Assembly (NCBI RefSeq): GCF_033118175.1
Contig: NC_083681.1
Span: 18,122,001 to 18,186,000 of the forward strand
Source of the DNA: Dama dama
Lineage: Eukaryota > Chordata > Mammalia > Artiodactyla > Cervidae
Direction: 5' to 3'
Length of the DNA: 64,000 nt
Made by a program: the position numbers and the translations under genes. A model generated the notes under the pieces. It was not told the DNA's origin. It saw nothing but the letters and a program-made list of their open reading frames with translations, and did not search any database. Positions 46,177-59,300 of this stretch are shown piece after piece. Position 1 is the stretch's first letter, and each line of letters starts with the position of its first letter.

Positions 46177-46631
46177 ACACTTTTCTATGTATGGTTATTA
46201 AACTGAACCTTTCCTAGAACTGGACAAGAATAAATCTCCAATATTAGTATACTAGAAAATTGTCTTTATGACTGGAAGAGTAAATCTGTTTGACAAATAA
46301 ATGTAATAAGTTTACAAAATATGTATTGATAGAAAATAGTAACCAGATAGCACACATATATTGAGTTATGACTGTTCTACAAAGCTAAAAACTTAATTTA
46401 TGTGAATGACACAGGATTTAAAGCTTACTCAGAGTCTATAAAACATTGAAGGAATGTTCCAGAATTTAGGCAGATTTTTAAAACAGAAGGGTAAATCTTG
46501 CATGTTTGCATAAAAACGTGTATTATGCAGTTTCTTTAGCCTTTTGTTTAGAAAAAAAATCAAATCAACTTTGAACAAATATTTTCAAGTAGTACCAGGA
46601 GCAACTTTGCTTTTTTAATTTATTACTATTG
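46177..46631. other. Single-copy DNA, no gene seen
   Basis: AT-rich; nothing recognisable. Confidence 0.55.
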
Positions 46632-46838
46632 AGCTTCCCAGGTGGCTCAGTAGTACAGAATCTGCCTGCCAATGCAGGAGACACAGGTTCAATCCCTGGG
46701 TTGGGAAGACACCCTGGAGGAGGAAATGGCAACCCACTCCAGTATTCTTGCCTGGAAAATCCCATGGACAGAAGAGCCCGGGGGACTACAGTCCATGCAA
46801 TCACAAAGAGTTAGACATTATTGAGCACACATGCACGC
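46632..46838 (+). mobile_element. Bov-tA SINE
   Basis: Sense Bov-tA from 'gagcttcccaggtggctcag' to 'aaagagttagacattattga' with a short cacacatgcacgcac tail. Confidence 0.94.
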
Positions 46839-46934
46839 ACAGTCTTTTATAGGCTTCCTGATTCTGTAAAGTTTGTGTCCATTTTTTCCCATCTCTTCTG
46901 CCTATATGATTCACATTATATATTTTCTTCTTAG

Positions 46935-47037
46935 ATTATTAAAACGAGAAGAAAGTTTCACATTCATTCCTCGGTCCCGTGAAGAGCTTCCAGACAACTT
47001 TCCAAAAGAAATCCCTGGGATCTGCTATTTCCTGGAG
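46935..47037 (+). CDS. Candidate coding exon of an unrecognised gene
   Basis: 103 bp bounded by a strong acceptor (tattttcttcttag, AG at 46933-46934) and a near-consensus donor (GAG/gtaagaac at 47038). In the open frame the first base completes a previous codon and 34 whole codons follow, giving peptide segments such as KREESFTFIPRSREELP and NFPKEIPGICYFLE. The frame is balanced in composition (charged, proline, aromatic, one Cys), unlike the translated repeats around it, and the exon is in single-copy DNA. I do not recognise the protein. If the donor is not used, the frame runs on to a TGA at 47140-47142 and an AATAAA occurs at about 47308, so a terminal exon is an alternative. The other exons would lie outside the window. 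What I infer is coding potential, not expression. Confidence 0.45.
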
Positions 47038-47142
47038 GTAAGAACTGGTCCTAAGCAGCCAAAGCCTTCTCTTTCTTCATCGAAAATAAAAAAGGTTTCC
47101 TACAACATTGGCACTATGTTCCTCCGGGAGACAAGCCTCTGA

Positions 47143-50100
47143 GACCTGCTGCAGATCAAAGACTCCTCCAAAAGCACAAGCCCAGAACATGGGTCATGAC
47201 AGGAGAATGAAGAGAGAGATTTCTCTTTCACTGCTTTGTTGAGAACAAACAGTGGAATTTCTGTTATGTCAGGCAATAATCCTGGAAAAAGATGGGTGAT
47301 GACTGTCAATAAAAAACCTGGAGAGCAAGGGGGCAATGTATTTGTTCTTATGAGTGATTTTGGTCATATATATATTATATATGTATAATACATATATATG
47401 TATTTTAATTAATTATAAATGTGGGGCCCATTCAAAACTAATCAACAGTCCATGTTTTCTTGTTTGTCACACATATAGGTATCTTTATATATTTGTATTG
47501 CTTTTGAAAGCCAGTTTTGATTATATATTCCTACATTTAGTGAGTTGGTATGAGAGGAATATTTTCTAATTTTGTTTTTCTGAGCAAACATTTCATACAT
47601 ATATCTTGGCAGTGTGGTAAACTTCCCAGCAGGAAAAACTGTAACTGCAAAATATTTTAGGGATATTACCTATTTTTATACATACCTCTATATAATTTCA
47701 TGCAGCACTATTAGATTTTTCAGAATATGCTATTGTATAGTTGATACATTATATAATTCTAACTTATAAGTTAAATATAGTTTCACTTAGACTTAGATAT
47801 AACCTAGTATTTCAGATGCTGAGAAAGCATTGTATATCTACTTAGTAATTATATCTTTTAGATTTGATTAATGTAGCACAGAATCCAAAGGAAATGGAAT
47901 TTCCTAATAGCAAACGTATGTATCTGTAACCAAGATTAAAGATCTTTTTCCTATTTTCTAAGAAATATCAGTGAAAATAAAATGCTTTGCTACACTGGAC
48001 CCTTTCAACTTAGCACTTCTAAATATACATAGTTTTTACAATATATTAAATTATAATAAATAGCATCCTACTAAATGACATGTAAGTCTTTCCCCCTTGC
48101 CCTGTCACCTTCTTCAATGTATGCTTCCTAAAGGCTAACTGCCACACTTGGGGATAAATTACTAAACACTGGCATTAGTGAGAAAGAAGTGTAGGTTATT
48201 TTGCCAAGGATGTTGTTTATTCTTGCATAATAAAAACAAGGGAAAATGTGCTTTATGAATTTGAGATTTTTTAATGTTCTTGTGTACTTTATTTGATGTG
48301 ACTTTTTAATTCCGTGAATCACCTTCATTAACACTGAAGTATGCCTAACCTTCATACTAAGTAGTCACAGTAGTTACAGATAGGCTTCCATTGCATGTTC
48401 TGATTAACAATGCATGAAGATATTATTACAGACTCACCCTGAAATTAGGAGCACAATGTATCCAGAATTTTCCTAATTTGGTTCATATATAAAAACTAAG
48501 TTTCTCTTCAGTCTAATTAGTTGGAAAGTATTGTTTCCTTGAAACCTTGTGGTGGCCAATTTCTTACTCCAGTGGGTATATTCACTGGTAGCTTCTGTCT
48601 ACTGAATAAAACACATTTTTCTGTTTAGGTTTTGACTGCATTATGATTTGGTTCTTGCATAACTCAGTTAAGGAATATATTAACTAGTGTCCAATGTAGT
48701 TTGTGAGGATTAATTAGTGTTTTCAAGTTCCCTAAGTATACAGCTAGAAAATACTTTAAGATATGCAAAATATTTGTTATAATGCTTATCATTTTTATAA
48801 TTATTGAACTCTGTCTCTCCTTGGAGCATAAGAGGACACTAGTGTAACACTTTTCATGTGGAGATAGGACCTAGATCCTGAGCTCTCTGAATCCATGCCT
48901 GTCCCTCCATTCCTTGGATCTAGATCTCTGTTTTTAACCACATCTGAGCAAGAAGGCCAGGGTGTTTATAGGAGCCTGTGGAGGCAGAGGGCAAGGTGCT
49001 CTCACACGAATAATTACTCAAAAGAATTTCTTTAGTGGGCTTGAAGATTAACTCACTTCTTCCATAGGGAATAGAGGGCAAGTTTACAGTCAGTGTGGAA
49101 AGAATAGGCTCTGGGAGCACTTTAATCCTCCTGCTGAGACTAGGAAATGCCTTAGCTATGCCAATGGTCTTCTTATAGCGCAGGAGCATGGGGAAGAACC
49201 AAACTCACTGAAGTCATTTATGCTTATTCTGCACAGTCACTTAAAGCATATTGTGAAATAGTAAATTTTAAGTATTTTAATCATAACCAATGTGTTTTGT
49301 GACCATAAGGCTGAAAGGGACTTCCAGGAATCATCCAATCTATTTCTCTGCTTTTTGTAAAGATTTGTCTAAGCAACTATTCTAAACATATGGTTATTTT
49401 CTCTATACTTAAAACTATCTGTGGGAAGCATATTTTAAAAGCATCCTTGACAACTATCATTATCTAGTAGTTGCTGATAGGGCTTGGGATAAGAATTGTA
49501 TATATATTCAATTTGTCAGAAGAATAACAAGCCCTTTCTTAGTTTATATGATTTTACTTAGAGAAAAGTAGCTATTTACATTGTCACAAATGTCACAATG
49601 AAGAATATTCCAGAGATCGAATCAATATCACAAACAGGATGTAAACTACATTTTTCATACAATATGTATCTTTGAAGATATAGTCTGAGGCAATATTCTG
49701 ATCTATTACCATTTTTCCAACCTAGTACAGCTGACTTATTATAGCTACACTCTTCCTATATGTATTTGCAAAATATGGTATAAAATAGCAATTCATTCTA
49801 GCTGCAATCATAGAATTTAGAGGCTGTGAAAAAGCATTATATTTTTATTTGTCCTATAGAGTACAATACATGTATCCTCCATTAGCAATTGTGATTGTAA
49901 TAATGGGTGGCATTTGTTATTTCATTTGACAAATATCTATACAGTATTTGCATGGACAAACTATTACATCCATCACGTGTTTTAGTGTGGCAGATTGGAA
50001 GGGATTTAAATGAATATCCCTCTAGAAATCAAGTGGATTAAATTGGGGAAATGGCTTTACCCACTCTAAAGGGGATACCTTAAGGGAAAAAATGTCACTT

Positions 50101-51496
50101 ATAGTCCTCTGTTTCAGTATTCTTTCAAGCAACTGATTTGAAGACGTTACTTTATGACTAGCCATCAGTACCAAACCTTCATGTTGGCATCAATATGATT
50201 TTAATGGCGAGAATGTCATTGTTTACAAATGAATGAGTTATATAACAAAGCTGGAAACCCCCCATAGGTACCCAAAACATACTGCACATTATGTGCTCTG
50301 TGAACCTTAATAAATAAGTAACAGCCATAATGAAAAGAATAATACTCAATGCCTGAAGAACACATATAGTTGGGACTCTTGACTGTGTAGTGTTGAGTAG
50401 AGATGGGAAGGAAGAAACAACTTCTAGATGACAGTTTAGTCCAACTGTCTAAAATCGGCCTTGAAATATTTTTTGATTTCCCTTTTAATGCCTGATTATG
50501 TGTGAAATCCAGCGGTCATACACTCTGAGATAGGCACTGATGGCCTAAGGCTTGAGAGGGGGTTTATGGGGGATCCAGTGCTTCAAGTATGTACTCTCAA
50601 GATCTCACACTTTTCTTATCTAGTAACAATAGTAGCAGGAGCATAGCGTTTTATTGTCAAAGTGCAAAGTTGTGTGTCTCTCCAGGAGCCAAATAGAACA
50701 ACAACTTAAGCAAAATCTCATTCACAAGTCTTAATTTGGCAAATTTCTCCAAAGAGTTATAGCAATAAAGCAAAATTACATTGATGGATAGAGAACGCAA
50801 AATCACAGAGAATTTGGAAAGCCGCCAGGCTGTCTTTTTCTACAGAATCACACTGATATCAGCTGAAATGGCATATTTGATATCATGAGGTATAAAGAGG
50901 GAGCTCAAGATTATGAACATCCTTAAATATATTTATTGAAGATTCCTTGTATTCCTAACTCACTCAAGGCAAGTTTGTGGATTATTAGAGAAGACAGTAA
51001 AACTTCTATTTTTAGGTTTCTGTTTGTCTGCATTTTCAGAACAACTTAACCCATGCCCAGATCCTCTCTTACTTACTCCATGCTGTCATTGGAAACCATC
51101 GTACCAAGTCAAGTTTGGCTCCATCAAATCTCATTTTCTCTGTACCACTGAACCTAACATGGCCATAGAAAGAGTTGCAGATGCCTATTTTAGGCAGATT
51201 GGAAGATACACAAAACTCCAGGCCCAAGTAACAAAGTGCATCTCAAGTGAACTAACCATTCTTAGTTGAGCTGGAGCATTGCTTATACCTGTAGCTTCTT
51301 TCTCTGCTCTCTTCAAAATACAATCTGGCTCTAAGCACTTTGTGCAATTTCAATAAATGTTCCTGCAGAATGAATTACACATGGCTCTGAATAGGCTCTG
51401 GGTGGCATCAGATGTCTTTCAGCCAACAATACCTATAAATTCAAGTCTAAGACCTAAGCCCTATATTATAGTCTGGGTATTTCTCTTAGATTATAC
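47143..51496. other. Single-copy AT-rich DNA, no supported gene
   Basis: A 4.3-kb stretch free of recognisable ruminant repeats. It includes an AT-alternating run at 47365-47402. A possible L2-like end with 'caataaatgttcctgcagaa' is at about 51340-51380. The frames at 48920-49189 (minus) and 51024-51269 (plus) have no family resemblance or adequate splice context that I can defend. Confidence 0.55.
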
Positions 51497-51690
51497 CCTG
51501 ATGCTGGGAAAGATTGAGGACAAGAAGAGAAGGGGCAAGAGAGGATGAGATGGTTGGATGCATCACTAACTCAACAGACATGAGTTTGAGCAAACCCAGG
51601 GAGATAATGAAGGACAGGAAAGCCTGGCATGCCACAGTTCACGGGGGTAACAGAGAGTCGGACACAACTTGGTGACTGAAAAACAATAGC
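51497..51690 (+). mobile_element. BovB 3' end fragment
   Basis: Sense terminal 194 bp: 'accctgatgctgggaaagat', 'gagatggttggatgcatcac', ending 'cggacacaacttggtgactg' and aaaacaatagc. Confidence 0.9.
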
Positions 51691-52524
51691 AAATATTCAG
51701 CGACAAAATTTATGTCATTTCAGAGGCTTCTATGAGCATATCTTATTAGATGTAACCTGAAGAACACAATGCGTGAGAGGCTTAATTATTAAAGTTTAAC
51801 ATACTACATTCTGGATGATGATTCTTTTAAGGGTTGCTCTTGATATGAATACACTTAATTTACAACCAGCTGACTTAACATGTACATAAATTGTGTTAAC
51901 ATGATTGAACAAATTTATTGTTAAATGGATAAACTGACTGCAGCTGTGGACTCAATTTCACACTCCTCATGGTATTGAATGAAGAACAGACACTGATATT
52001 ATATACTGAATAACATAAATTTTGTCAGAGCATTTTGAGACAGTGTGCAAAATTCCTTACACTTGATTCAAAAAGTTGAAGCCTGAGTATTATGTTACCT
52101 TTTTGTTTACTTCCTTCTTTTGTTCCTTTTTTCCTTTCATGAAAGTTCCTTTTTCTTTTCATAAAAGTCATTGCTCTTTCTTTTCTTTCTTCTTCCTTTC
52201 ATTAAAAAGTCATTGGTACATTTCTAAGCAGGAAGAATCACAGCTAATCTTATGTTATAGAATAGTTTTAGTTTTATACAGTAATAAACAATGTGCATTT
52301 GTGTGCCCTAAATGTAGATATTACTTGATTAAAAGGAATGGCATCTGGAAGGACTTGGGATGTAGAGAAGTAAAGTTTGTGTCTTTATTTCTATTGGTCT
52401 GTGACTCACAGACCACAGCTTTAGCCATGTTCCTCGTTGCCAGTTCCATCCTTATTAAGAAATGATCCTGTTCAATGTTTCAACTCATCAGCTTGGCAGT
52501 CTCTGACTGACTTAGGAAGCTTTT
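51691..52524. other. Single-copy DNA with a pyrimidine-rich tract
   Basis: At 52095-52215 a T/C-rich tract contains three loose copies of ctttcat(g/a/t)aaa(a)gt. The frame over it (52076-52465) is Phe/Ser-rich because of the tract and is not taken as a gene. Confidence 0.55.
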
Positions 52525-52739
52525 TAGCAGTAGTAGTAGTTTGGTCACTAAGTCATGTCCGACTCTTGTGACCCCATAGACTGTAGTCTGCCAGGCTCCT
52601 CTGTCCTTGGGATTCTCCAAGCAAGAATACTAGAGTGGGCTGCCATTTCCTTCTCCAGGGGATCTTCCCCACCCAGGAATCGAACCCAGGTCTCCTGCAT
52701 TGTGGGCAGATTCTGTACCAACTGAGCGATGAAGGAAGA
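52525..52739 (-). mobile_element. Bov-tA SINE
   Basis: Antisense Bov-tA ('aagtcatgtccgactcttgt', 'ggggatcttccccacccagg', '...aactgagcgatgaaggaag'), preceded by a (GTA)n tail at about 52518-52531. Confidence 0.93.
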
Positions 52740-54342
52740 CCTGAGGAAATTTTAGGGACACAAATTACTGGGCTTTACCTTTAAGATTTGGGTTCAGTAG
52801 GTTTCAGGTGAAGGCCTAGGAATCTGTATTTAGAAAATCACTCTAGGTTATGCTAATATACAGCCAGATTTGGGGATCATTGAAGAATATTCAAATAATC
52901 CCAATTACTAGGAATAAATACAAGCTGACTGAGATAGAAATATATTATTTTATTTGTAGTTATTTTGAAAAGCAAATGCTTCAGGCTTCATAGCATTATT
53001 TCTTTCACAAGTTTTAATTTTTCAGCTTTGGTTTCAAATTTATCATCCACTTTTTGAGCATAAGTCTTCAAATTTATTATAGACTTAAGTCAGTACTGAT
53101 AAGCATGAGGGACGAATATTGCTCACTATTAGGCATTCTAGACACAGTAAGGTTTTCTTAGAAACTGCCAGAGCTGTGCAGAAAACATCACAATATTTGC
53201 TGACCCTTACCACCAAGATATGAACTATGAATGTTTGGACAGAGAAGTAAATGTCAAAGTAACAGCCTTACTTCTGAGTGCTTTGATTTTTATGTTTATC
53301 ACCAACTTGATGCTTAGTCTCACTCTGCACTTTTCACATTGAATCATACATTCATCTAAAAGTTATTTCCTAGCAATATTTTATAACAACAACCTTTAAG
53401 CAATAATCTAAGCCATTATGATGATGATGTATGAAACTTGCACTCCTATGCAAGTTTAGGGAAATAGAGACATGTCTTACATAAGCAATAATATAAGTGG
53501 TGTGGACTTTTAAATGATATTCACCATTCTACTACAGCAAAATGAGCAGCAAGGGATAGATAAAAAATTATCTGAGCAGGTAACATGCTTAATCTCTCTC
53601 ATAAGTCCTTCATTTGCACACATGTTATGAAGTAATTGAAATATTCTGATCAGATTATTTCTGATGTATAATTATTGATACCTATCATAATATGATTTCT
53701 ATTCCTCTGAAAGCATTGTGAATGTTTTGTTGCCCAGATTTTCAGATCTTGGTAGTATATATTAAAGAGAAGTATTTAAGTATAAATAAATGAGCAAAAG
53801 TATAGAATGGGTTGGATGAATTGAGAGCGTAGGCTTGGCAAAAATATAGATACACCTTGGGATAAGCTAATTAATTCAACTGTTTGTTTTATAAGGTCTG
53901 TCTGATAAGATGAAAGATTAAAGAGTCATTTTCACTGTTTTCTGTGATACTGAATGTTTAGTAGGTACAATATTTTGGCTTTCAGAATGTGATTGATTGA
54001 AATTCATCTGTAGTATAATTTTTAAATATCTGAAAATTATTGTGTAATTATATTTAAAATATCCTCTGCTTTGCATTTGACGATTACACTAAAGCTCACA
54101 GGCTTCAAAATGATTAATTCATATTTCTATTTTCTTAAAATATAATTTTAATCAGATATAGCATGGTTAATAATAATCAGTCCTTTAGTAGTTAACTTGC
54201 TCCTCCCTCATTTAGAATCATGTATCAGGATTACAACTAAAAATAACAGGTAAATTTATGGTACACCGAGGTACTTCTAATCATCTGATTATTATTTAGC
54301 AAAATCATATAAGGTCAGAATCCATGTCTAAGCCTCTAAATA
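52740..54342. other. Single-copy AT-rich DNA, no gene seen
   Basis: No repeat or exon recognised. Confidence 0.55.
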
Positions 54343-54426
54343 AGATTGTTGTTTAGTCGCTAAGTCATGTCTGACGCTTTATGACCCCATGGACTGTAGC
54401 CTGCCAGGCTCCTCTGTCCATGAGAT
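54343..54426 (-). mobile_element. Truncated Bov-tA SINE
   Basis: Only the 3' 84 bp in antisense, from 'tgttgtttagtcgctaagtc' to 'caggctcctctgtccatgag'. Confidence 0.88.
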
Positions 54427-56193
54427 TACAGCTTCTATTTTTGTCTAGATGGATAAACTCCCTTATAATCTTGAATTTGAACACAATTGGAATCATGAGT
54501 GAACTTGCTAGTATTTTACCTTTCAACTACCAACATCAAAGCTCAAATTAACATCCTCCTACACACAGTTTATAAAATTCCCCTATAAAAATTAAACAGG
54601 GTATGTTGAGTCACTGAGAAAGTTGTTTCTTTTTTCTTTTTTTTTCTTTTTTTCTACTAAGAAAGCATTTGATGATCATCTTTTTGTATATCATTGGAAG
54701 CTTACACCTTAATAAGCAAGCTTTTGATAATAAATAATAAAAATATTTGAGTCCACTAAAAATTACAGTGAATTTATTTCCTCAGTTAATTCATGTAGTT
54801 GCTGATCAGACCACTCTTAATGTTAGACTTAAGTACTATTGCTAATTATTTGAAAGCAGAAGAGACAAGAAAAACTAAATGATGAGCTTAAGTAGCAGCT
54901 TGTTTCTAATTCTTTTGATATACATTTTTTAAATAAAGGAATTGGTTTATATTTAATCTTCCTCTGTGGCCTTTTGGCTAGTTGGAGATAAAGAAGGGAT
55001 TCTACTAAATGAATTTTTACTGTGGGCTATTAAGTGTAATTAATAAGTAGAACAGTAATGTATTAATTGGGATAAAATCAGAATTCTGCAAAATTGTTTC
55101 CTCACACCTCCTTGCTTTTTAAAGACAGTTCTTCCCATTTTGCTGCCTGGCATCAGACTCAGGACACGAGGACAGATGGAAGGGTGGGATGAGCAGGAGC
55201 TTTAGATGAGGTTGGTTAGAGATTGAACTTCTTTCTTTATGAAGGTGTACATACTCCTAAAGGGAGGCAGTTTTCATAATAGACACATGTGTTTTAGTGA
55301 AAGCCAAATGATTTGCTCATTTTTATTTTAAAAAGAAAATAGAAAAATATCCGTCATGAGCTATTTTCAGTTTTCTTCGGAGGTAGTGACAACCTCTTAG
55401 CAGGGGCACACATCTGTGAAGCTGGAATTAGAAACTCACAAAGCTATATATAGAGACTCTGAAGGTGGTAGATGGAGCTAGTTTTGGTTACAATGATTGA
55501 GATCAATGAAGTGTCAGAATGTCTGAATTTAAGGAGCACAGAACAAATACCAGATCAGATGTATATCACAGAAAGCCTGTGAAAATTAGCACAAAAGACT
55601 ATCTGTGTTCAAGTAATACTAAAACAAAACATTTTTTTCCCTTTTATAACAAGCCTGGCTGAGCTAATAGTCAGAAATAAGAATACAATTTGATTTTGTA
55701 CTTCATTTTTTTTTTTTTGTTTTTCTGACGTTATAGAGGGTATATCATTCCCTAGCTGGAAAATCTAATCACAAAGATTAGGAAATATTTATTCTGTGTA
55801 GTAATATCTATAAAATGGCTTGGGGGATCTATACTATATTCCATATTCTTCTTCACATTGCTTCTAAATTGGGCTTTAGCTGCAAGCAAAACAGGTGTTC
55901 AACTTTAGAGGAAATAAAAGACTTTATGACACCAGGCCTTTCCATCTTATTCTGGGATGCTCCAGAGACCTGGAACTGAGGAGACAATTACCTACAGCAT
56001 TTGATGATGTTCTGAAGGAGAGATGAAGATGTACTCTGTCTTTTAAAATTAAATGGGTTAGATAGTCTATAAACATCATTCAAAGATGTTTCAATTTATA
56101 TGTGGGTAGTTAATTCAAGCAGAGTTTCTTTAGAACTGAAATTTTAAAAGTAAGAAGCAAACCTGACCAATTTTTAATCAGAATTATTAGACT
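54427..56193. other. Single-copy AT-rich DNA, no gene seen
   Basis: No gene, RNA or known repeat recognised; short T-rich runs at 54627-54655 and 55706-55721. Confidence 0.55.
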
Positions 56194-56379
56194 GTTTTTT
56201 AAATTTATGTTTAAGTGAAGAAAAATTATTTTACAATATTGTGTTGGTTTCTGCTGAACAACAACACAAATCAGCCATAAGTTCACATATATTCTCTCCT
56301 TTTTGAATCTCCCTCCCACCAAGCCCCCACCGCACCCCTCTAGGTTGTCACAGAGCACCAGGTTGAACTCCCTCTGTTA
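56194..56379 (-). mobile_element. L1 3' end fragment
   Basis: Antisense L1 3' UTR ('attttacaatattgtgttgg', 'cacaaatcagccataagttc', 'tgtcacagagcaccaggttg'). Diverged, 186 bp. Confidence 0.85.
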
Positions 56380-59300
56380 GAAAAATAATTTAGGACGAAA
56401 AGTTGCTGTCTTGAAAGCCAAGTTACTTATAGCAAAATTTCAGAATGCTAAAGATTTTTGAAAGCTTTCTAAAGGTATCAAGTGATTCAGCACTGAGAAA
56501 GAAAAAGAAAACAAAGAATTATAAATTACATTTCGATATTTTTCTCTATGTTTTCCATTTGTTGCAACAAAGATGTAGAAGATATAATAAATAAGACAAA
56601 GTTATTAATTTTGGCAATGAGCTATGGTTTGCAAATTTGGCAACATTATTTTACTTAAAATAATAAGCTGTTTTTAATAATATGAGGGTTGAGGATAACA
56701 TTCAAGTATACTGTATTCCCATTCATCTATATATGGATCTAGAACAAAGTATCTCAACTTCTCAGGATAAAATCTAAATGAAAACTAATTTATGTTAAAA
56801 ATTTTTGAACAATAAATATATTATTCTATATGTCTTCTGACTAACAAGAAGGTGTGCATTTCTATACTTAATAAAATCTCAATTCCTAGAACAATTCTGT
56901 TTTTGTTGACTCCCAAGAAGCTTTCCTTTATGGTCAATATCACTATCGTTTAAGGCTGGCCAGAGAGTATGGGATGATACATAATACCTGAGACTAGGAT
57001 GATCTGCACCAATTATTTCTGTAAAATAATTTAAAATCTGCCCCCCCCCCAACTTTTTAAGCTTTTTTTTAGTTCAAATCTCCATAGTTAAATAAAATTC
57101 CATGTTGGAGTGGCCAGATGTTATCAACATGAAACCCCTCCCTCCAAATTTTATTGATATAAATTACCTGGTTAAAATGAGAGCCTAACCTGGACTTGAA
57201 GTCTCAGATAAATTGTTTTTGTATTATTTGACTAGAAAGTATTATCAAGAATAAGAAATTTGTTATTATGTTAGATCTCATTCTAGCAAAGCAGGTATAG
57301 ATAAACTGGATGAGTATAATTATCTACAATAATTCAAGGAATTTTTTAAAAATTATTTTTGCTCTTTTTGTACAATGATAATTACTAGTGAATGGTGGCC
57401 AAAATTATTATCCTTATCCTTTTAATTTGTTTCAAGTATGTTACCAGACAATTATAAAATCCATCCCTTTCATTTGTTATGCAATTCAGTGACCTGAAAT
57501 AGTTGGTACTCATTGCTTTTTCTTTTAATCCTTAAAATACTTTTTTTTCCTGTCTAAAGAAAAATTCTCCTACTAAAATGCAAATGAATATCTGACTATA
57601 GGAAGTATCCCATTTTACCTCAACTGGACTGCAACCAAAAAAAAAAGAGACACCTACACAGAAGATTACAAGAGACAAAAATCACTTTGCCTACATTAAA
57701 TTGTCTAAATAGCTCAACCCTCTTAACTTAGAAGAAAGTTGAAAATAGATGGTAAGGCTAACTGATTGTAGTTTATTTTTAGCACACTATTAATACATAA
57801 CAGAATATCATAAAATTCAGCATGTCAAAGTTTTGATCAAGAAACAGGAAATATGCTAAATGGAATAAAAAGACTTAAAGGAGCAAAAAATCTTGTTTTA
57901 TATGTGCCCATCAGTGCAGAATTTGGGAATATTTGGTACTATGTCTTTAATCAATACTTGCATTATGATCTAATTTAATATTAGCATAGTCTTTATGTTA
58001 ATAAGAAACCATGCAAGAGTCCAAATATCAAGTGTGGCTATAACTTGAATAAACAATAGAGTTTGATGTTACTTCTGAATAAGATTATTGGTGAGTGTAA
58101 AATGAATAGGCTACATCTATAGGTATTATGTGCAGAAAATATTTAGGCTCTTAGGTTTGTCAGCATCCTCAGCATCTCTTTTCTATCTCTCCCTCCCTCC
58201 TTTGCTCCCTTTTATCTCTCCCTCTCCCTCTCACCCCTTCCTTCCTTCCTTTTTTTCTTTTTCTTATAAAGTACGAGAAAAATAGTATTTTATTACTATG
58301 GTTGAGATTGCTTTTTCACTTTCACACAATTGAACACTTTGTGAATTCATGAGGTAGGGAAGAAAAGGTGACTATTCAGATATAGATCACTTAGGTATAG
58401 AAATGATTGAGACAAATGAGACCTTGGCTTCTATAGACATTTCATCAGTTAAGAGAAACATGAGTTTTTGTTTTCTTTTTAAAATGCTCTTCTTTTACTG
58501 AATTTAAACACGATTTCAAGAAATATCAGGGTCACCCTTTTTGGACAATCTCCTCCTACAAACATCTTAATTTGAAAATCCTCTTGTTTTCAAATGGTAA
58601 ATCTTTCCTTGGGTACCACACTGCTAAAGATAAAAATAGAAAAGAAGCTTCTTCTATCTATAGGGAAATTTTTTTTTCAAAAACTAGTTCCCAGGTACTA
58701 CTTGATTTTATTGGCTCTTTGTCTAGAGATGACTGATATACTCTGTTGCTCCCTGTATACCCTTCTGTAACTCACTTTGACATAGTGGTGTTTGGGTTCT
58801 TTTTTGAGGGTTTGAAAATGTTTGCTATCAATTTCATGTCTACTGTATTGAAAAAGTAACATAATATGTATTGCAAATTTCTTAGCTCTATTCCTTTAAA
58901 TTTTGGCATATATTCAGATAGTTGTTTATAATCATAGTTTTGAGTTATTCACTAGAATTAACAAATTACCATAATCTTAGGTACAAAAACACAGGTTGGA
59001 TCATTTTATGGTAGCTATATTGAGGGATCGATCGTTTACAAATCCCAATCTAAAACCACTTTTTCCCAGGGGAAATTCAATAATTTCTAGCAGATAATAT
59101 GATTCATAAAGGAAAAGAAGTGAAATGTCTCATTTAAAGGAATAATGAGAAAGACAGAAGAGTATGCGCTTCTCTTTTAGATATCCCTAATACCACAATA
59201 ATTTGAACAAGTCTTGAACAAGATTTAAAGAATATTTAATCTCTAAAACTGAACATTTTATTAATTTTTTGTTGTGTATTAATGTTACATTCAAGCTCTT

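Noticed and set aside
49300..49380. A possible old repeat around 'agggacttccaggaatcatc'
   Set aside because: It resembles a common mammalian repeat phrase but the match is too short and diverged to annotate.
51024..51269. 81-codon frame after a decent acceptor-like site (AG at 51038-51039) with AATAAA near 51349
   Set aside because: The peptide matches no family I know, the frame is short, and an old L2-like end seems to supply the AATAAA. Too weak to call an exon.
52076..52465. 129-codon frame on the plus strand
   Set aside because: Its first half is a Phe/Ser-rich reading of a pyrimidine tract; no conserved feature.
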